From Gordius sp. MW1 (lineage: Eukaryota > Nematomorpha > Gordioida > Gordea > Gordiidae): 64,000 bases of DNA. Both the position numbers and the translations under genes were made by a program. Below, piece after piece: positions 1 through 11,814 of the stretch (its first letter is position 1; each line of letters opens with the position of its first letter). Where the stretch lies: positions 20,509,245 to 20,573,244 of the forward strand of contig OZ038528.1 in NCBI GenBank assembly GCA_964036665.1, in the 5' to 3' direction. The notes below the pieces were generated by a model. That model made no database searches. It saw only the letters and a program-made list of their open reading frames with translations, and was not told the DNA's origin.

Positions 1-9
1 ATAACTAAT

Positions 10-194
10 TAACTAATTATTTTGCATCTAATACCCCCTATAGGCATTCTCGCCCCTTCCCACCTTTCTCGCCCATAAATTGCATAGCAAATATGCTACG
101 TTTATACGGAGTATAGAAGAGTTCCCCCTTCCCCTCTTCCCTTCCCCTACTCCCGTTCCCTTCTCCCCCTTCCCACGAGGGCCGAAGGCCCGAG
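10..194 (+). repeat. Rep-A pyrimidine-rich interspersed repeat, copy 1
   Basis: First copy of a repeat found at least seven times in the window. Order of parts: a TATAGGCATTCTCGCCCC block, the core CCCATAAATTGCATAGCAA, a block ending in ACGGAGTATAGA, a variable CT-rich tract, and a 3' hairpin GGGCCGAAGGCCC followed by GAG. Other copies lie near 12.9-13.07, 21.0-21.2, 23.6-23.8, 24.1-24.3, 34.4-34.55 (inverted) and 39.25-39.41 kb. No protein is encoded. The terminal hairpin suggests a mobile element, but its class is not settled. Confidence 0.75.
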
Positions 195-1108
195 TTTTTG
201 TTTAGACCGACTGGTATTGTTAAGTAAATCTAGCACTTCCATTTTAATAGCACTCCAGCCAGAGGTCTAGAAAAAGGTCAAAGTTGCATTGATAATTACA
301 ATAGGGATTACTGATAAATTAATTTAGAATTTGCGTAAGTAACAGCATTATATTTATGATATTATTATACGTCATTACATTTTTAATTTATTTTTGCATT
401 TATAATTGAAAGTAAAACAAATGTGTATGCTAGATATGAGGTCATGCCTTTTAAAACAAGCATAGCATGTTGTAAGTGAAATTGCTTTGTAGTTCTACTC
501 TACATACATTAAAAGTGGCATTTTGGTAATTTTTTACAAGACATTTAATTAGCGAAAATTACCAATAAACGATGAGCAAATAACGTCATCTTGGAGCTCA
601 TTGCTTGTAAAACGTTTAAAAGAGGACACGTGATAAAAAATAGCTTGATATCTTTTTGTTATGAATAGCGGGCAATGGTATGAAAATAACTGAAAGAAAG
701 ATAATTAATTAAAAAAACATGAATTATCAACTCTATTCAACAGTGCAACGCATCATAAATATATATTCCTAAACAATTTGTTTTTTGAAAAAGTTGTTAT
801 AAATAATCGATTAGACCACAAATTAGAGTTTTGCAAGGTCTATTTTTTCAGACCAAATGAAAAACGGGATAATTAAACATACGGACCCAGGAATCATCTT
901 GAAATCACAACTCAAGACCGACGGTAATTTTAACCTTAAATACAAACCCCTCCCTTTCCTTACCAAGTGTTAGTTTTAAGTCCTAATTCGAGAAGTATGC
1001 GAACTGAGCAGCATTACTACATTAATTTATTTTGATTTGTTCTATTTAAATCCTTAGAATTTAAAAACGCATCTCGAAAATATTACACTTCAGATTAGTT
1101 CTCTCTCT
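195..1108. other. AT-rich non-coding stretch
   Basis: No open frame, splice-bounded coding segment, RNA gene or repeat structure that I can support. It separates Rep-A copy 1 from the palindromic element. Confidence 0.5.
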
Positions 1109-1349
1109 TACAGCGTTTACCTAAACTTTTGCACTTCGTATTCCTCTCCTGCACACTAGTAGGAGAGAAAAGGGGTAATCCATCATAGCGTTTAACATGA
1201 ATCGCTGCTCATTCCTTCTCCCCTTCGCATGTAACACACTCCTTCCCCAACCTTACATGTTATTTAGCAACTCATACACCATATTTTGCACATAGACTAA
1301 TAGACTGCTCATTCGCTTTAAAAAAGTGATGCCAATTTTGACCGCCATC

Positions 1350-2030
1350 CCCCTATTTTTTCCCCTCTTTCTGATGCGGGGGAGAGGGGGGGCAGGGGGG
1401 TGTTTTGCCCCCCCCCCTAATTTTTTACCCTCTTTCTCACCCGGGAAGGGGGGGGGGGTGTTTTGCCCCCCCCCTAATTTTTTACCCTCTTTCTCACCCG
1501 GGGAGGGGGGGGGGGTGTTTTGCCCCCCCCCCCCAATTTTTTACCCTCTTTCTGATGCGGGGGAGAGGGGGTGATTCGCTCCTTTTCCTATTTTTTACCC
1601 TCTTGTCACCCGGGGGGGGGCCGGAAAGCCCTTTTTATCCCTTTCAAAATATTTTTGTGAATTTTTGCGGTCACCGTCATTTTCTATTGAAATTTATATT
1701 TTTTTTTGAAAATTTACTATCACCCCCCCCCCCTCTCCCCGGCATCAGAAAGAGGGTAAAAAATTAGGGGGGGGGGCGCAAAACACCCCCTGCCCCCCCC
1801 CCCCCCCGCATCCGAAAGAGGGTAAAAAATTGGGGGGAGGGCAAAACACCCCCCTGCCCCCCCTCTCCCTTGCATCAGAAAGAGGGTAAAAAATTGAGAG
1901 GGGGGGCAAAACACTCCCTGCCCCCCCCCCTCTCCACCGCGTCAGAAAGAGGGTAAAAATTTAGGGAGGGGGCAAAACACCTCCCCTCCCCGGGTGAGAA
2001 AAAGGGTAAAAAATAGAGAGTATATATAGA
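1350..2030. repeat. Inverted G/C-homopolymer minisatellite
   Basis: Units of about 65-70 bp built from TTTTTTACCCTCTTTCTGATGC, poly-G and poly-C. They are in one orientation at 1350-1610 and inverted at 1725-2010, around a spacer near 1630-1715. This is the centre of the palindromic element. The short open frames here (1326-1767 plus, 1720-1914 minus) are low-complexity Pro/Gly/Phe translations of the repeat, not genes. Confidence 0.8.
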
Positions 2031-2160
2031 ATCCCATTATAACGTTAGAATAGACTCTCTCGTTGTAGTACTTACAAATGGCGGTCAAAATTGGCATCAC
2101 TTTTTCGGTACGTGTGTACGTATAATGAGCAGTCTATTTACTATTTAGTCTATGATTTTG

Positions 2161-2867
2161 CACAATGGTCGTTTTTTGTGTAAATTAGTGAATTTTTTTC
2201 AAATTTTTTCTAGTATAGTTTAAATTAATTAAACCTAAATTTTTTTAATGATTAATTTTTTTAATTTAAAGTTTATTCAATCTTAAAAATAAAATTTTGT
2301 CATCCATACGTTTATTGTCGAAAAAATAATGTAAAATACAATAAAATATGCATATATAAAACAAAAGAAATGCATGTAATATTTAGTAATCAATATTTTC
2401 ATTATTCAAACACGGGTTAATGGGAAAAATAGTTTCGACAATCTTCTGAAGTAATCTAACGATTAATGTACTATTGTATATGTAAAAATCATTTTATAAA
2501 ATACCAAAATAATGAACAAATTTAGACGAAAAAAAAATTATGAAAGGCGCAGGGTCAGTTGCAAGAGTTCTCAAAAGTGAGGTACCACATGCCAAATAGG
2601 GAGACGGAAAGAGTAGATTTTCATCCAGGAAATATATTATAATATACACCATGTTATATCAAAGCCGTTAACAAAAAAATTACCCAAAAAATTGTATAAA
2701 TATGGAAAATCACGACAATAAACCTATATATGACAAAATTTCATTTTTAAGGTTAAATAAACTTTAAATTTAAAAAATTAATAGTTAAAAAATTTTAAGT
2801 TTAATTTATTAGAAAAAATTTGAAAAAAATTCACTAATTTATACAAAAAACGCCCATTTTATAAAAA
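2161..2867. mobile_element. AT-rich inverted-repeat element inside the right arm
   Basis: About 170 bp at 2161-2330 is repeated in inverted orientation at about 2690-2867; both arms contain TTTTTTGT(G)TA(T)AAATTAGTGAA and a match through AAATTTTGTCAT. The element interrupts sequence that is continuous in the left arm of the host palindrome, so it is a separate later insertion. No coding sequence. Exact ends are uncertain because GTGCAAAAT occurs both at the junction and in the host arm. Confidence 0.65.
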
Positions 2868-3277
2868 AGTGCAAAATATGGTGTATGAGTTGCTAAATAA
2901 CATGTAAGGCTGGGGAAGGAAGGTGTTTAGAGCCCTGCAAAATGAATTTTTTTATGCCCGAGCCCGGTGTAAGGTTATATAATTCAACAATAATAAAATT
3001 CAACATAGCAATAAAGCGCACGAATTGGCTAAAAATGTAAAAGTAAACAAGATCACGTGATTTTCGCCAGATAGCCATTGGAAAAGTGTTTTAACGCCAA
3101 ATCTAAAGCGTAAAAAAACGCGTGTATTTGTGTGTAAATAAGGCCATTATAATTCTCAACATAGGATTTGGAGATTATTCCATTCTCCATACGTAATATA
3201 TATAAATTATCTAAATCTTTACATAGGTAAATATTTGTATTAATATCAGAATATATACAGAATTTATATTACACCAT

Positions 3278-4340
3278 GTCAGATATGTGTTTTCTATGTT
3301 TGTTTTTATTTATATTATATTTGTTATATATATATATTAATAATAAAATTTAGGAGTAATTATAGAAATGGTTTGCAAAAAAGCTTATAATCATATATTC
3401 TTAAATTGTCACTCAACATTAATATGGAAGTCAAAAACTAACAAAAAATATATTATAAAGTATAAGTACATGCAAACAAATTTTTCAGATATGTGTTTTC
3501 TATGTTTGTTTTTATTTACATTATATTTGATATGTATATATTAATAATAAAATTTTGGAATAATCATAGAAATGGTTTGCAAAATAGCTTATTATATATA
3601 AATGTCAAAAGTTTTAAATATAACTATATAAGAATAACTGTCAATCACAAGATTATCCATTTAAAGTTTGTTTATAAAATTTTGGAGTAATTAGAGAAAT
3701 GGTTTGCAGAATAGCTTATAATCAAATGTTACTCTTAAATTGTCACTCAAAATTAATATGAAAGTCAAAAAACTAACAAAAAAATATATTACAAAGTATA
3801 AGTACATGCAAACAAATTTTTCAGATATGTGTTTTCTATGTTTGTTTTTATATACATTATATTTGTTATATATATATTAATAATAAAATTTTGGAGTAAT
3901 CATAGAAATGGTTTACAAAATAACTTATTATATATAAATGTCAAAAGTTTTAAATATAACTACATAAGAATAACTGTCAATCACAAGATTATCCATTTAA
4001 AGTTTTTTTATATAATTTTGGAATTTGGAGTAATCATAGAAATGGTTTGCAGAATAGCTTATAATCATATGTTACTCTTAAATTGTCACTCAAAATTAAT
4101 ATGAAAGTCAAAAAACTAACAAAAAAATATATTACAAAGTATAAGTACATGCAAACAAATTTTTCAGATATGTGTTTTCTATGTTTGTATTTATTTACAT
4201 TATATTTGTTATATATATATTAATAATAAAATTTTGGAGTAATCATAGAAATTGTTTGCAAAATAGCTTATTATATATAAATGTCAAAAGGTTTAAATAT
4301 AACTATATATGAATAACAGTCAATTTAAAGTTTGTTTACA
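3278..4340 (+). repeat. 336-bp tandem array
   Basis: The phrase TCAGATATGTGTTTTCTATG recurs at about 3280, 3487, 3824 and 4166. The later units are about 336-342 bp; the first is shortened to about 207 bp by an internal loss. Short frames beginning at 3493 and 3829 are the same translated repeat unit. It lies within the hAT-like element. Confidence 0.85.
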
Positions 4341-5227
4341 AATTTCAAAATACCAGTCAATTTAGACATATGTCAATCAAATTCTGATTGATCTGTTTAA
4401 CTTTTTTACGAATCAGCAACATAACCTGACACCGGCCCGACGTCTCAGTTTTTATTTTGCCCGAGCCCGGCCCGAGCCCGAACTACTTTTTTTATCTTGG
4501 CCCGACTCGAGCCCACCCGTTTTCTAATAAAAAATTTCAAAAATTTATTTTAAAATTTTTGAAAATTATTTTATCATATAAATTCATAATGCATTAAATT
4601 GTTATTAATCGTAATTTACAACTAAGATAAGTTTGAAATAAAATTTTAATTTCACTCGCTACAATTTATTCAGCCAATAATTTAGAAATCTAATCTTATA
4701 AAAAAAATTCTAACAGTTCCAAATAAAAAACTTTTATAAAAATTTCCTTATTTAATTTCTAAAGTACTAGCTATTAAATTTATTTAAATACTAGAATAAG
4801 ATTTGCAATTTAGGTCAAAATATTATAGAGGAGAAAAAGCTGAAGCTTGGAAGCTATATTGTGCATGGTGTTCGAAGATAATTATTTAATATCGAGTTGA
4901 GTTTGTTTAAATCATATTTTATAAAAGATTAGTTTGCTTTAGTCATATCGGGCCGGGCTCGGGTCGCCTCATCAGGCCCGACCCGAGCCCCGATTGTTTT
5001 ATTAAATTTTACCCGAGCCCGGTGTAGCGTATGAGACGACGTAGCGTTTAAGATCGCGTAATCGTCAATCACGCCTCCACATTCGTTGAAAACACGAAAA
5101 AAGTACTTGTTTTGTCAATCACGTGATTTTTTTGAGTAACATGATTGGTTCAAATTTCGGAAAAACATACATTTTATTTTACGTAATGACATTCGTTTGA
5201 GATCACGTAATTTGCAAACTTTTTTAC

Positions 5228-5875
5228 CAATATAATTTTGTATTTTGTAATAAGTAAGTTCCTAAGATTATAAATATAAACTAATGCAAAAGTTTGTTAT
5301 TTACCTTTTTAGATGTATGCTTCTATAGTTGTTGAAATTGTAGTAAACTTTGTATTTTGTAATAAGTAAGTTCCTAAGATTATAAATATAAGCTAATGCA
5401 AAAATTTGTTTTACCTTTTTAGATGTATGCTTCTATAATTGTTGAAATTGTATTAAACTTTGTATTTTGTAATAAGTAAGTTGCTAAGATTGTAAATATA
5501 AGCTAATGCAAAAATTTGTTATTTACCTTTTTAGATGTATGCTTTTATAATTGTTGAAATTGTAGTAAAATTTTTATTTTGTAATAAGTAAGTTCCTAAG
5601 ATTATAAATATAAGCTAATGCAAAAGTTTGTTATTTACCTTTTTAGATGTATGCCTTTATAATTGTTGAAATTGTAGTATTTTGTATTTTGTAATTAGTA
5701 AGTTCCTAAGATTATAAATATAAGCTAATGCAAAAGTTTGTTATTTACCTTTTTATATGTATGCCTTTATAATTATTGAAATTGTAGTATTTTGTAATAA
5801 GTAAGTTCCTAAGATTATATATATAAGCTAATGCAAAAGTTTGTTATTTACCTTTTTAGATGTATGCCTTATAAG
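5228..5875 (+). repeat. About 115-bp tandem array, five to six units
   Basis: TTTGTAATAAGTAAGTTCCT recurs near 5245, 5355, 5468, 5580, 5690 and 5795. Each is followed by a stretch containing AAGCTAATGCAAAA and ACCTTTTTAGATGTATGC. Units differ by small substitutions and end losses. The array lies within the hAT-like element and does not encode protein. Confidence 0.85.
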
Positions 5876-6870
5876 TCCCTAATATTAAAAATATTAACTA
5901 CTTAATTTATACTTTGATTAATTTAGCATTTATTTAATAGAATGGAAGAATATGGTTTTGCTGAGATTATGGATTATATGAAAAATGGGACTATTCCTAT
6001 ATATTTGATAGTTGTTTATAAAATATTTTTAATTGTTACTATACTATTTTTACTTTATATTTACTTTAAATAAAATATATTATTCTTATTTCAATGTCTA
6101 ATGATTGACAAAACATGGTTTTAATATGCCTTTTTCCAATAAAGATGATATGTAATGGCTAAAAATATGTATTTATTAAAATAATAATATCTATATCATT
6201 ATTTTATATTATAACAGCTTTATCAGATGCAAAATAAATTTAATAAGTTAAATTAAATTTATATAGATTGGATCACTTATAAAAGAATTAAAACCAAATA
6301 TATGACACCTAAGATCATCAGGGATTATAAGATCCTTTATATAAAATAATTCTTTAAGTTCCCCACTTTTTATAATAGTTTAAAAACTTAATACATATAA
6401 ATTGAATTTGTTTATAATGGTTAAAATTAAATATTTAATGAAGCTTAATTTATATTATGTTAAACCTTTATTAAAAAATATTTAATGAACTTAATTTATA
6501 TTATGTTAAACCTTTATTAAAAAATCTTAACAAAATTATTGTATAACAAACCACAATTTTTGATTGACATTTATACCAGCCTATAATAATCTTTTTTGCA
6601 ATTATAGTGCAGAAATACATGATTGACGTGTTTGATTGACTTCCACGATATCAAACGATACGCGAATTGAACATTACACCGGCCCGAAACCCGATCGGGT
6701 CGGGCTCGGACCGGGTTGGGCGGTCCGTGCAGGGCTCTAAGTGTCTAACATGCGAAGGGGAGAGAAGGAATGAGCGATTCATGTTAAACGCTATGATGGA
6801 TTACCCCTTTTATCTCCTACTAGTGTGCAGGAGAGGATTAGGAAGTGAAAAAGTTTAGGTAAACGCTGTA

Positions 6871-8321
6871 TGTAAAAATGTCGGACTTATAAAATTTCGT
6901 GCTTGTGAAGGAAGAAACAATAGAATAGAGCAAGGTTTGTTTGCAGGATATTTTGCTTGATAGCATAAGAAAGTTGCCCATTTATTATGTTACGGCATTA
7001 CTTTTTACAGAATAGTTCGTTAATAATTTGATGCGCTAAGCAGTGATCATGCTTGAAAACGTTTTTGTAACACTCGCTTGTAAAGATTAAAAGATTATTC
7101 ACAATTTCCAAGGCCCCTTAGATTATAGCTAAACTTTTTCGATTGGTCCTTTACCGCGTGTCAACAAACTAAAAGTTTTCGTTACAATCTCCCTACAAAA
7201 CTAGAGTTTTAATAAGGTGAAAAAATGTTAATTGATACACTTACCCTGATTCCTCCGTTGGGGGAATGAGTCTACGATTTTTAACCTTGGAATTTTTTTG
7301 TAAAAATAAAAGGTATGGGACTAAGCGAAATTGATTCCAATTTTTAAATACTGTGTAAAATTTAACATAAACTTATTATTAAATAAATATTAACGGGAAA
7401 GTATTGAAAATTTGTAGATTAGAACTCATTAAGCATTAAACAGTTTACATAACGTATAAAATATTTATTTAAGGTATCAATATTACATCTTAAATTACCA
7501 AATGTTTTTACTATTTCATATATAGTAATTGAAAAATTTACAACCCCAACATAAGGTCGAGTTTGGGGTCACCGGTGCAATATCTAGGTGACACCCCTTT
7601 ATTTCTCAAAATAAATAATTTTTTTTTAATTTTTCAATTGTTTGGCTTTATTAAGCATGTAAAGATACCTAGAAAAATTTTTCATAAAAATTTGTTTGGC
7701 CAACTGGTACCAATATCTAGGGGCGGCTGCCCCCCCCCCCTATAATTTTAATTAATGATTTTCTGCCACAAAATCAAAACATCCCTTCTTCTTTTAGATA
7801 ATACTAATTAAGCGACTGATGTACCTAATCTTAAAAAAAAATTTAATTATAACTAATCAAAAGTTGTTGAAACACGCAAGGCAATCCTGCCTACGCCAAT
7901 GCGGAAGGTATTAGAAATAAATTGTAATATAATTATTTAAGCATTGTAACTAAAAAGGAGTTATACCTACTTATATGGGAATATCAAGAAGCAGCTATCT
8001 TACAATATGTAAAGGAAAAATACTTTTACCTATAGGAAATTTATGAGTCAGGATATAATACAAATTTAATCTATACAACTCTTTTAGACAGAAAAGCAAA
8101 TAAATTATTTCTTACATTTTAGTGAGAAGTTTATAATTGACTAGAGGCCCGTGAGAACCCGTTCCTATAATTTCCGGCCTGTCCCTACCTTCCCATGCAG
8201 ATTTCGAATGGGTATACGTATACATTTATAGCAGGTTTATAAAAACTACTTTATTATTCAGTTTCATTGTAAAAATAAGCATGAGCTCATCAATATCATT
8301 TCCTCTATTCATTTTTTTAGA
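6871..8321. other. Non-coding stretch with a C-run
   Basis: No gene seen. Around 7563-7745 a CAATATCTAGG motif occurs twice, in direct orientation, flanking an AT-rich centre and ending in a GGCTGCCCC poly-C run. This could be a decayed short element. Confidence 0.4.
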
Positions 8322-8329
8322 CCCCTGCA

Positions 8330-8795
8330 AAATAAAATTTCTTCGGCCCAACCCCAACAACTAAGATAAGTTTAAAAAATACTCATTTTCACTTTTTATA
8401 ATTTATTAAGCTAATAATTTAAACTAAAAATTTAACTTAAAAACACATTTAATCATTTCCAACTAAATTTTTTTGAAATATTTATCATTTTTATTTCTAA
8501 AGCTATAAAAAATACTCGAATATATTTAAATACTAGAATAAGATTTGCAATTCAGGTCAAACTATTATAACAGACAGGGGAAAAAGCCGAATTGGGAGCT
8601 ATATTATTAGGGTGTGCAAGCTACTTATTTGCTATTGAATTGAGTTAATTTTGATCCTATTTTATAGAAGATGCTTTAATTATATCCAGGCAGGGCTCGG
8701 GCCACCTCATCAGACCTGACCCGGGCCCCGATTATCATATTAAATTTTGCCCAAGCCCAGCCCAGAACCCGATCGAGCAGCACGTGCAGGGCTCT
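8330..8795. mobile_element. Small relative of the 3.8 kb hAT-like element
   Basis: Begins AGACCCCTGCAAAAT and ends GTGCAGGGCTCT, the same terminal inverted repeats as the element at 2929-6738. It has a CCCGACCCGAGCCC-type island before the right end and an AT-rich centre without coding capacity. It is about 0.47 kb, a MITE-scale deletion derivative. The flanks are too AT-rich for a convincing target duplication. Confidence 0.55.
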
Positions 8796-9072
8796 ATATA
8801 TTTCACTCAAGTCTGATTTCAAAGTTTTAAACAAATCATAACTTAGTATATTAGATGTAAATCAACAAATAATCAATAAAACAAGATAATATTAAAGAAA
8901 CAGATTTATTAGTAAAATTATGAAGAATATTAAGAAATAAACCAGAGATCTTAAAGCCTAAAATAGCCATTAAAATAATAATAGCATAAATTCTTATTTC
9001 AAATAAAATATATAAAGCTTTTTCATTTGGTCATAAGTCTTCTATGACTCTATGTGTACCTAGATACGGTGT

Positions 9073-9273
9073 AGTGTTGTAAAAACGGCTGAGTTTTGTT
9101 TAGTCAACTTTTGGTTTTAGTAGACTAAACATAAACAAACCAAATAATTTTTAGCCTGTTTTTCTTGGTTGCATAAATGGACCAAAGATTTTTAGGTCAA
9201 ACCTTTGTCTGTTTATGGGAGTTGACTAAAACCAAAAGTTGACCAAACAAAACCCAGCCATTTTTACAACACT
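9073..9273. mobile_element. 201-bp MITE with long terminal inverted repeats
   Basis: AGTGTTGTAAAAACGGCTGA at the left is matched by the inverse of CCAGCCATTTTTACAACACT at the right. Pairing extends about 50 bp through GTCAACTTTTGGTTTTAGT. A shorter relative lies at about 60136-60257. The termini resemble hAT-type MITEs. No clear target duplication. Confidence 0.75.
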
Positions 9274-10226
9274 AATACAATGTAATAAAAATCTATGACT
9301 TCAAAATGCACCAAAATTTGCAGTTGTTCTGTATTAAAATTTTTAAAAAATTCAAATCCTTACACAAAATGCCCTATATTTAATAAAGTTTTTAAAATAT
9401 GTATGGTCAGAATAAGTACCTAAAAATGTGTTGGCCAAAATTCCACTATTTAGATTTGTAGCATCTTAAGGTAAGCAAAGACTTTAGAAAAATCTAATAG
9501 TAAAGAAATTCTACAAAATTTAACATTTAGTTAAAAGCATGTGTTCTCAGAAAATTTTCAGTCTTTTATTTGGGCTATTTTATAAAAAAAATAAGACAAA
9601 ATATTTTTTGTTAAATTAAATTTCAATTTATACTTGGAAAATTATTGAAAAAATTGGGTTTAGACACATAATTAATAAATAACACAGTATAGCTGATTTA
9701 ATATTAATAAATTGGTACAATTAGGCTTTATAGGATAATTCTTAGTTAGGGTGTAGGTAGACTATTCAAAAAATTCCCCATTTAGATGCAAGAAACGATG
9801 ATACAAACTGTAAATACATACAATTTGACAATCAATATAGCAACAGCTTTTAATATATTAACAAAAAGCCAGCACCTCTTTTGTGCAGATATTTAATCTA
9901 ATTACATAAATTTATGCTACTTAATGTATAAGTTATTAAAATAAGAGTTTGTGTACATTTGCCATAAATTTACAAAAGCACAAGGGAAAAAAGAAGTATT
10001 ATTTTAAATTTTTAACAATGTTTTAAAAATAATATCACACAAATATTAGCTAACAATTAATTAATAATGATATTAGGTGATATCAAAAACATGTTGATTA
10101 CTTAGGTGTTAATAAAATGATCAAAAAAAGGTATACATATAGGTATAAATATAAGTGATATAATGCAAAATAAATATGCTTATGTAACTCATATAAACCA
10201 TGTATAATTAGGCAATTTAAGATACC
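9274..10226. other. AT-rich non-coding stretch
   Basis: No coding or structural feature recognised between the MITE and the RPL37 polyadenylation signal. Confidence 0.5.
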
Positions 10227-10232
10227 TTTATT
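10227..10232 (-). promoter_or_regulatory. Polyadenylation signal of RPL37
   Basis: AATAAA on the minus strand, 36 nt beyond the stop codon. Confidence 0.6.
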
Positions 10233-10268
10233 TATAAATATCACTACAAATTATATTTAGATGTGCAA

Positions 10269-10669
10269 TTATTTAGCTGATACACGTTTCTTCTGTGATT
10301 TTGCTACTGTTCCTTCTCTGAAACCATTCCTAAAAAATATAGAATTAAGACACAAAAGTTTTATTCACCTAAATTTTCTTCTGACAATTTTTAAATGTCT
10401 CATTCTTCCAGTTCCCGTGGTTCTCCTCCTTTTAGCCTTTTCGGACCAATTATCTAAAGAGAAATCTTATAGTAAACATTGTTAATATACATTTTCTCAT
10501 TTTCTTTTGAGGATATGCACATGATGCACATCGAGTCTTTTGTATATGAAAAGCACGCTTTCCACATCTTCGACACAATGTGTGTGTTTTGATATGCTTC
10601 TTACCAAAACTTGAAGTACCTTTAGTCTAAAAATGCATCAAATTTCTATAACATATGCAATATTACCAT
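10269..10669 (-). CDS. RPL37: 60S ribosomal protein L37 (eL37), four exons
   Basis: Zinc-binding protein of the large ribosomal subunit, acting in the cytoplasm in translation. Exons on the minus strand: 10669-10667 (ATG only), 10626-10491, 10453-10369 and 10329-10269, with stop TAA. Every junction is GT..AG and the phases agree (0, 1, 2). The spliced product of about 93 aa has the family landmarks in order: TKGTSSFGK at the N-terminus, the zinc-knuckle cysteines in [11 protein letters not shown] and CASCAYP, then [23 protein letters not shown] and NGFREGT. The intron directly after the start codon is a known arrangement in animal RPL37 genes. Introns are only 40, 37 and 39 nt. A pyrimidine run (TTTTCCTTT) lies just upstream of the ATG, as expected of a TOP mRNA. 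The frame is intact, so this looks like a functional gene, and the introns exclude a processed pseudogene. Confidence 0.95.
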
Positions 10670-11410
10670 TTGTCCAAAGGAAAATGCTGATTATAATATA
10701 CATCCACTTGGTATATAAAAATTACTACCATGGAACAATCAAATGGCGCTACTGCAAGATTTGTTTTAAGTAATTATTAAACAAATGAAAAAGCATATTT
10801 AACACTTTTCCTTTTATATAATAATTATTTAGACATTTAATATACGGCAATAAAAAAGCCATGTATATACACTTGTGCTTATTATGATATATGTTAAATC
10901 TTTAATCATCAAAAATTTTAAAAATACATCAATTAATCATTTTTATTATGTCATTTATCTTTAACTAAGTATCGCTTTCATAGTCCTCATACGTAAAATT
11001 TCGCAAAATATGGACCTTTTCTACATCTTGATCAGAGCTATTAATCAGCGCGTTCCCTTATAAGATCATTTAAATTTTATAAAACTGCATTGAGATCAAA
11101 GAATTAATAAAATACGACATTCAGTATTAAAGATTGTATTAAACAGTCGGAATATCCAATAAAATATTTTTACATCTTTTTGCGTTCACACCAAGTTTTA
11201 TAGTTTTTATAATAAAATTCCAATAACTATATCAATTTTTCTAGTAATACACCCATTCGCTTTAATGCGCCGCTTAAATATTTATTGATAATGCTTAAGG
11301 GGTTAATGGGTGCCACTTATAAATTAAAGCTCAAGTTGTGTAAAAGTCCCTCAAAGAGGGAGCTAGTTCTAGGTTATTGTCTAATGTCTTAAAAAGAAAC
11401 TATAGTTCCA
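10670..11410. other. Upstream region of RPL37, AT-rich
   Basis: Contains the presumed RPL37 promoter (minus strand). TATATTATAA lies a little upstream of the pyrimidine tract but is too close to be called a TATA box with confidence. No other feature recognised. Confidence 0.35.
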
Positions 11411-11690
11411 AGATCCTATTAATTGCTATGCAATTTATGGGCTCGTTTTTTGGTGTCCGTCCGTCCGTCGTCCGTTACCCTCCCTATCTATTTGCATTGG
11501 GTATATTAGGTTATCGCTTTTTTAAATTAATGCATGAGAAAGAGGTGCCCCACCCCTCATCTCTATCTCCCTCGCTGTGTTATTTTTTAAATTTATGCAT
11601 AAGAGGTGCCCCACCCCTCATATCTATCTCCCTCGCTGTGTTATATATAAGATTTGTTAAATTATCTATTATATAATAAACATAGATAAA
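11411..11690 (+). repeat. Rep-B repeat, copy 1
   Basis: Starts with ATTGCTATGCAATTTATGGG, the inverse of the Rep-A core, then CTCGTTTTTTGGTGTCCGTC and a tract with duplicated GAGGTGCCCCACCCCTCAT. Other copies: 21206-21345, 21424-21450, 23865-23995 (inverted), about 35040-35110 and 35560-35620 (inverted), 36970-37040 (inverted), 60613-60660. The 99-aa open frame here is the translated repeat. Confidence 0.75.
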
Positions 11691-11814
11691 AGTTGTTTAC
11701 TTTTAATGCTATGCAATTTAACTAGTAATATAATAAACATAAATAAAAGGGTTTTACTTTTTAATTGCTATGCAATTTAACTAGTTTTGGGGTTAGAATC
11801 CCGGAGTTTTTTTG

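Larger units (their letters stand above)
2929..6738. mobile_element. hAT-like element, 3.8 kb, non-autonomous
   Basis: The ends are inverted: AGAGCCCTGCA at 2929 and TGCAGGGCTCT ending at 6738. The flanks AGGTGTTT (2921-2928) and AAGTGTCT (6739-6746) agree at six of eight positions, consistent with an aged 8-bp target duplication, the hallmark of hAT elements. The uninterrupted left arm of the host palindrome shows the empty site. Inside are CCCGAGCCCGG-rich islands (about 2950-2975, 4430-4515, 4945-5030, 6676-6730) and two tandem arrays. I found no transposase. Confidence 0.6.
1109..6870. mobile_element. Large palindromic transposon with nested insertions
   Basis: The ends are inverted copies: ACAGCGTTTACCTAAAC at the left is matched by GTTTAGGTAAACGCTGT at the right, and similarity continues inward. 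Left arm 1109-1350 corresponds, inverted, to three right-arm pieces: about 2085-2160, 2868-2928 and 6739-6870. The right arm is therefore cut by two later insertions (about 2161-2867 and 2929-6738). The original element was about 1.3 kb with a G/C-homopolymer centre. A TA at each outer edge could be a target duplication. It carries no transposase frame and is a non-autonomous foldback type; the superfamily is uncertain. Confidence 0.7.

Noticed and set aside
1326..1914. Open frames of 64-120 codons on both strands
   Set aside because: They translate the poly-C/poly-G minisatellite; composition is Pro/Gly/Phe low complexity and changes with each repeat unit.
3280..5875. CRISPR-like array
   Set aside because: The repeats are long tandem units (about 336 and about 115 bp) without unique spacers, in animal DNA.
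10261..10485. 74-codon plus-strand frame
   Set aside because: Antisense to RPL37 exons 3 and 4, which match a known protein on the other strand.
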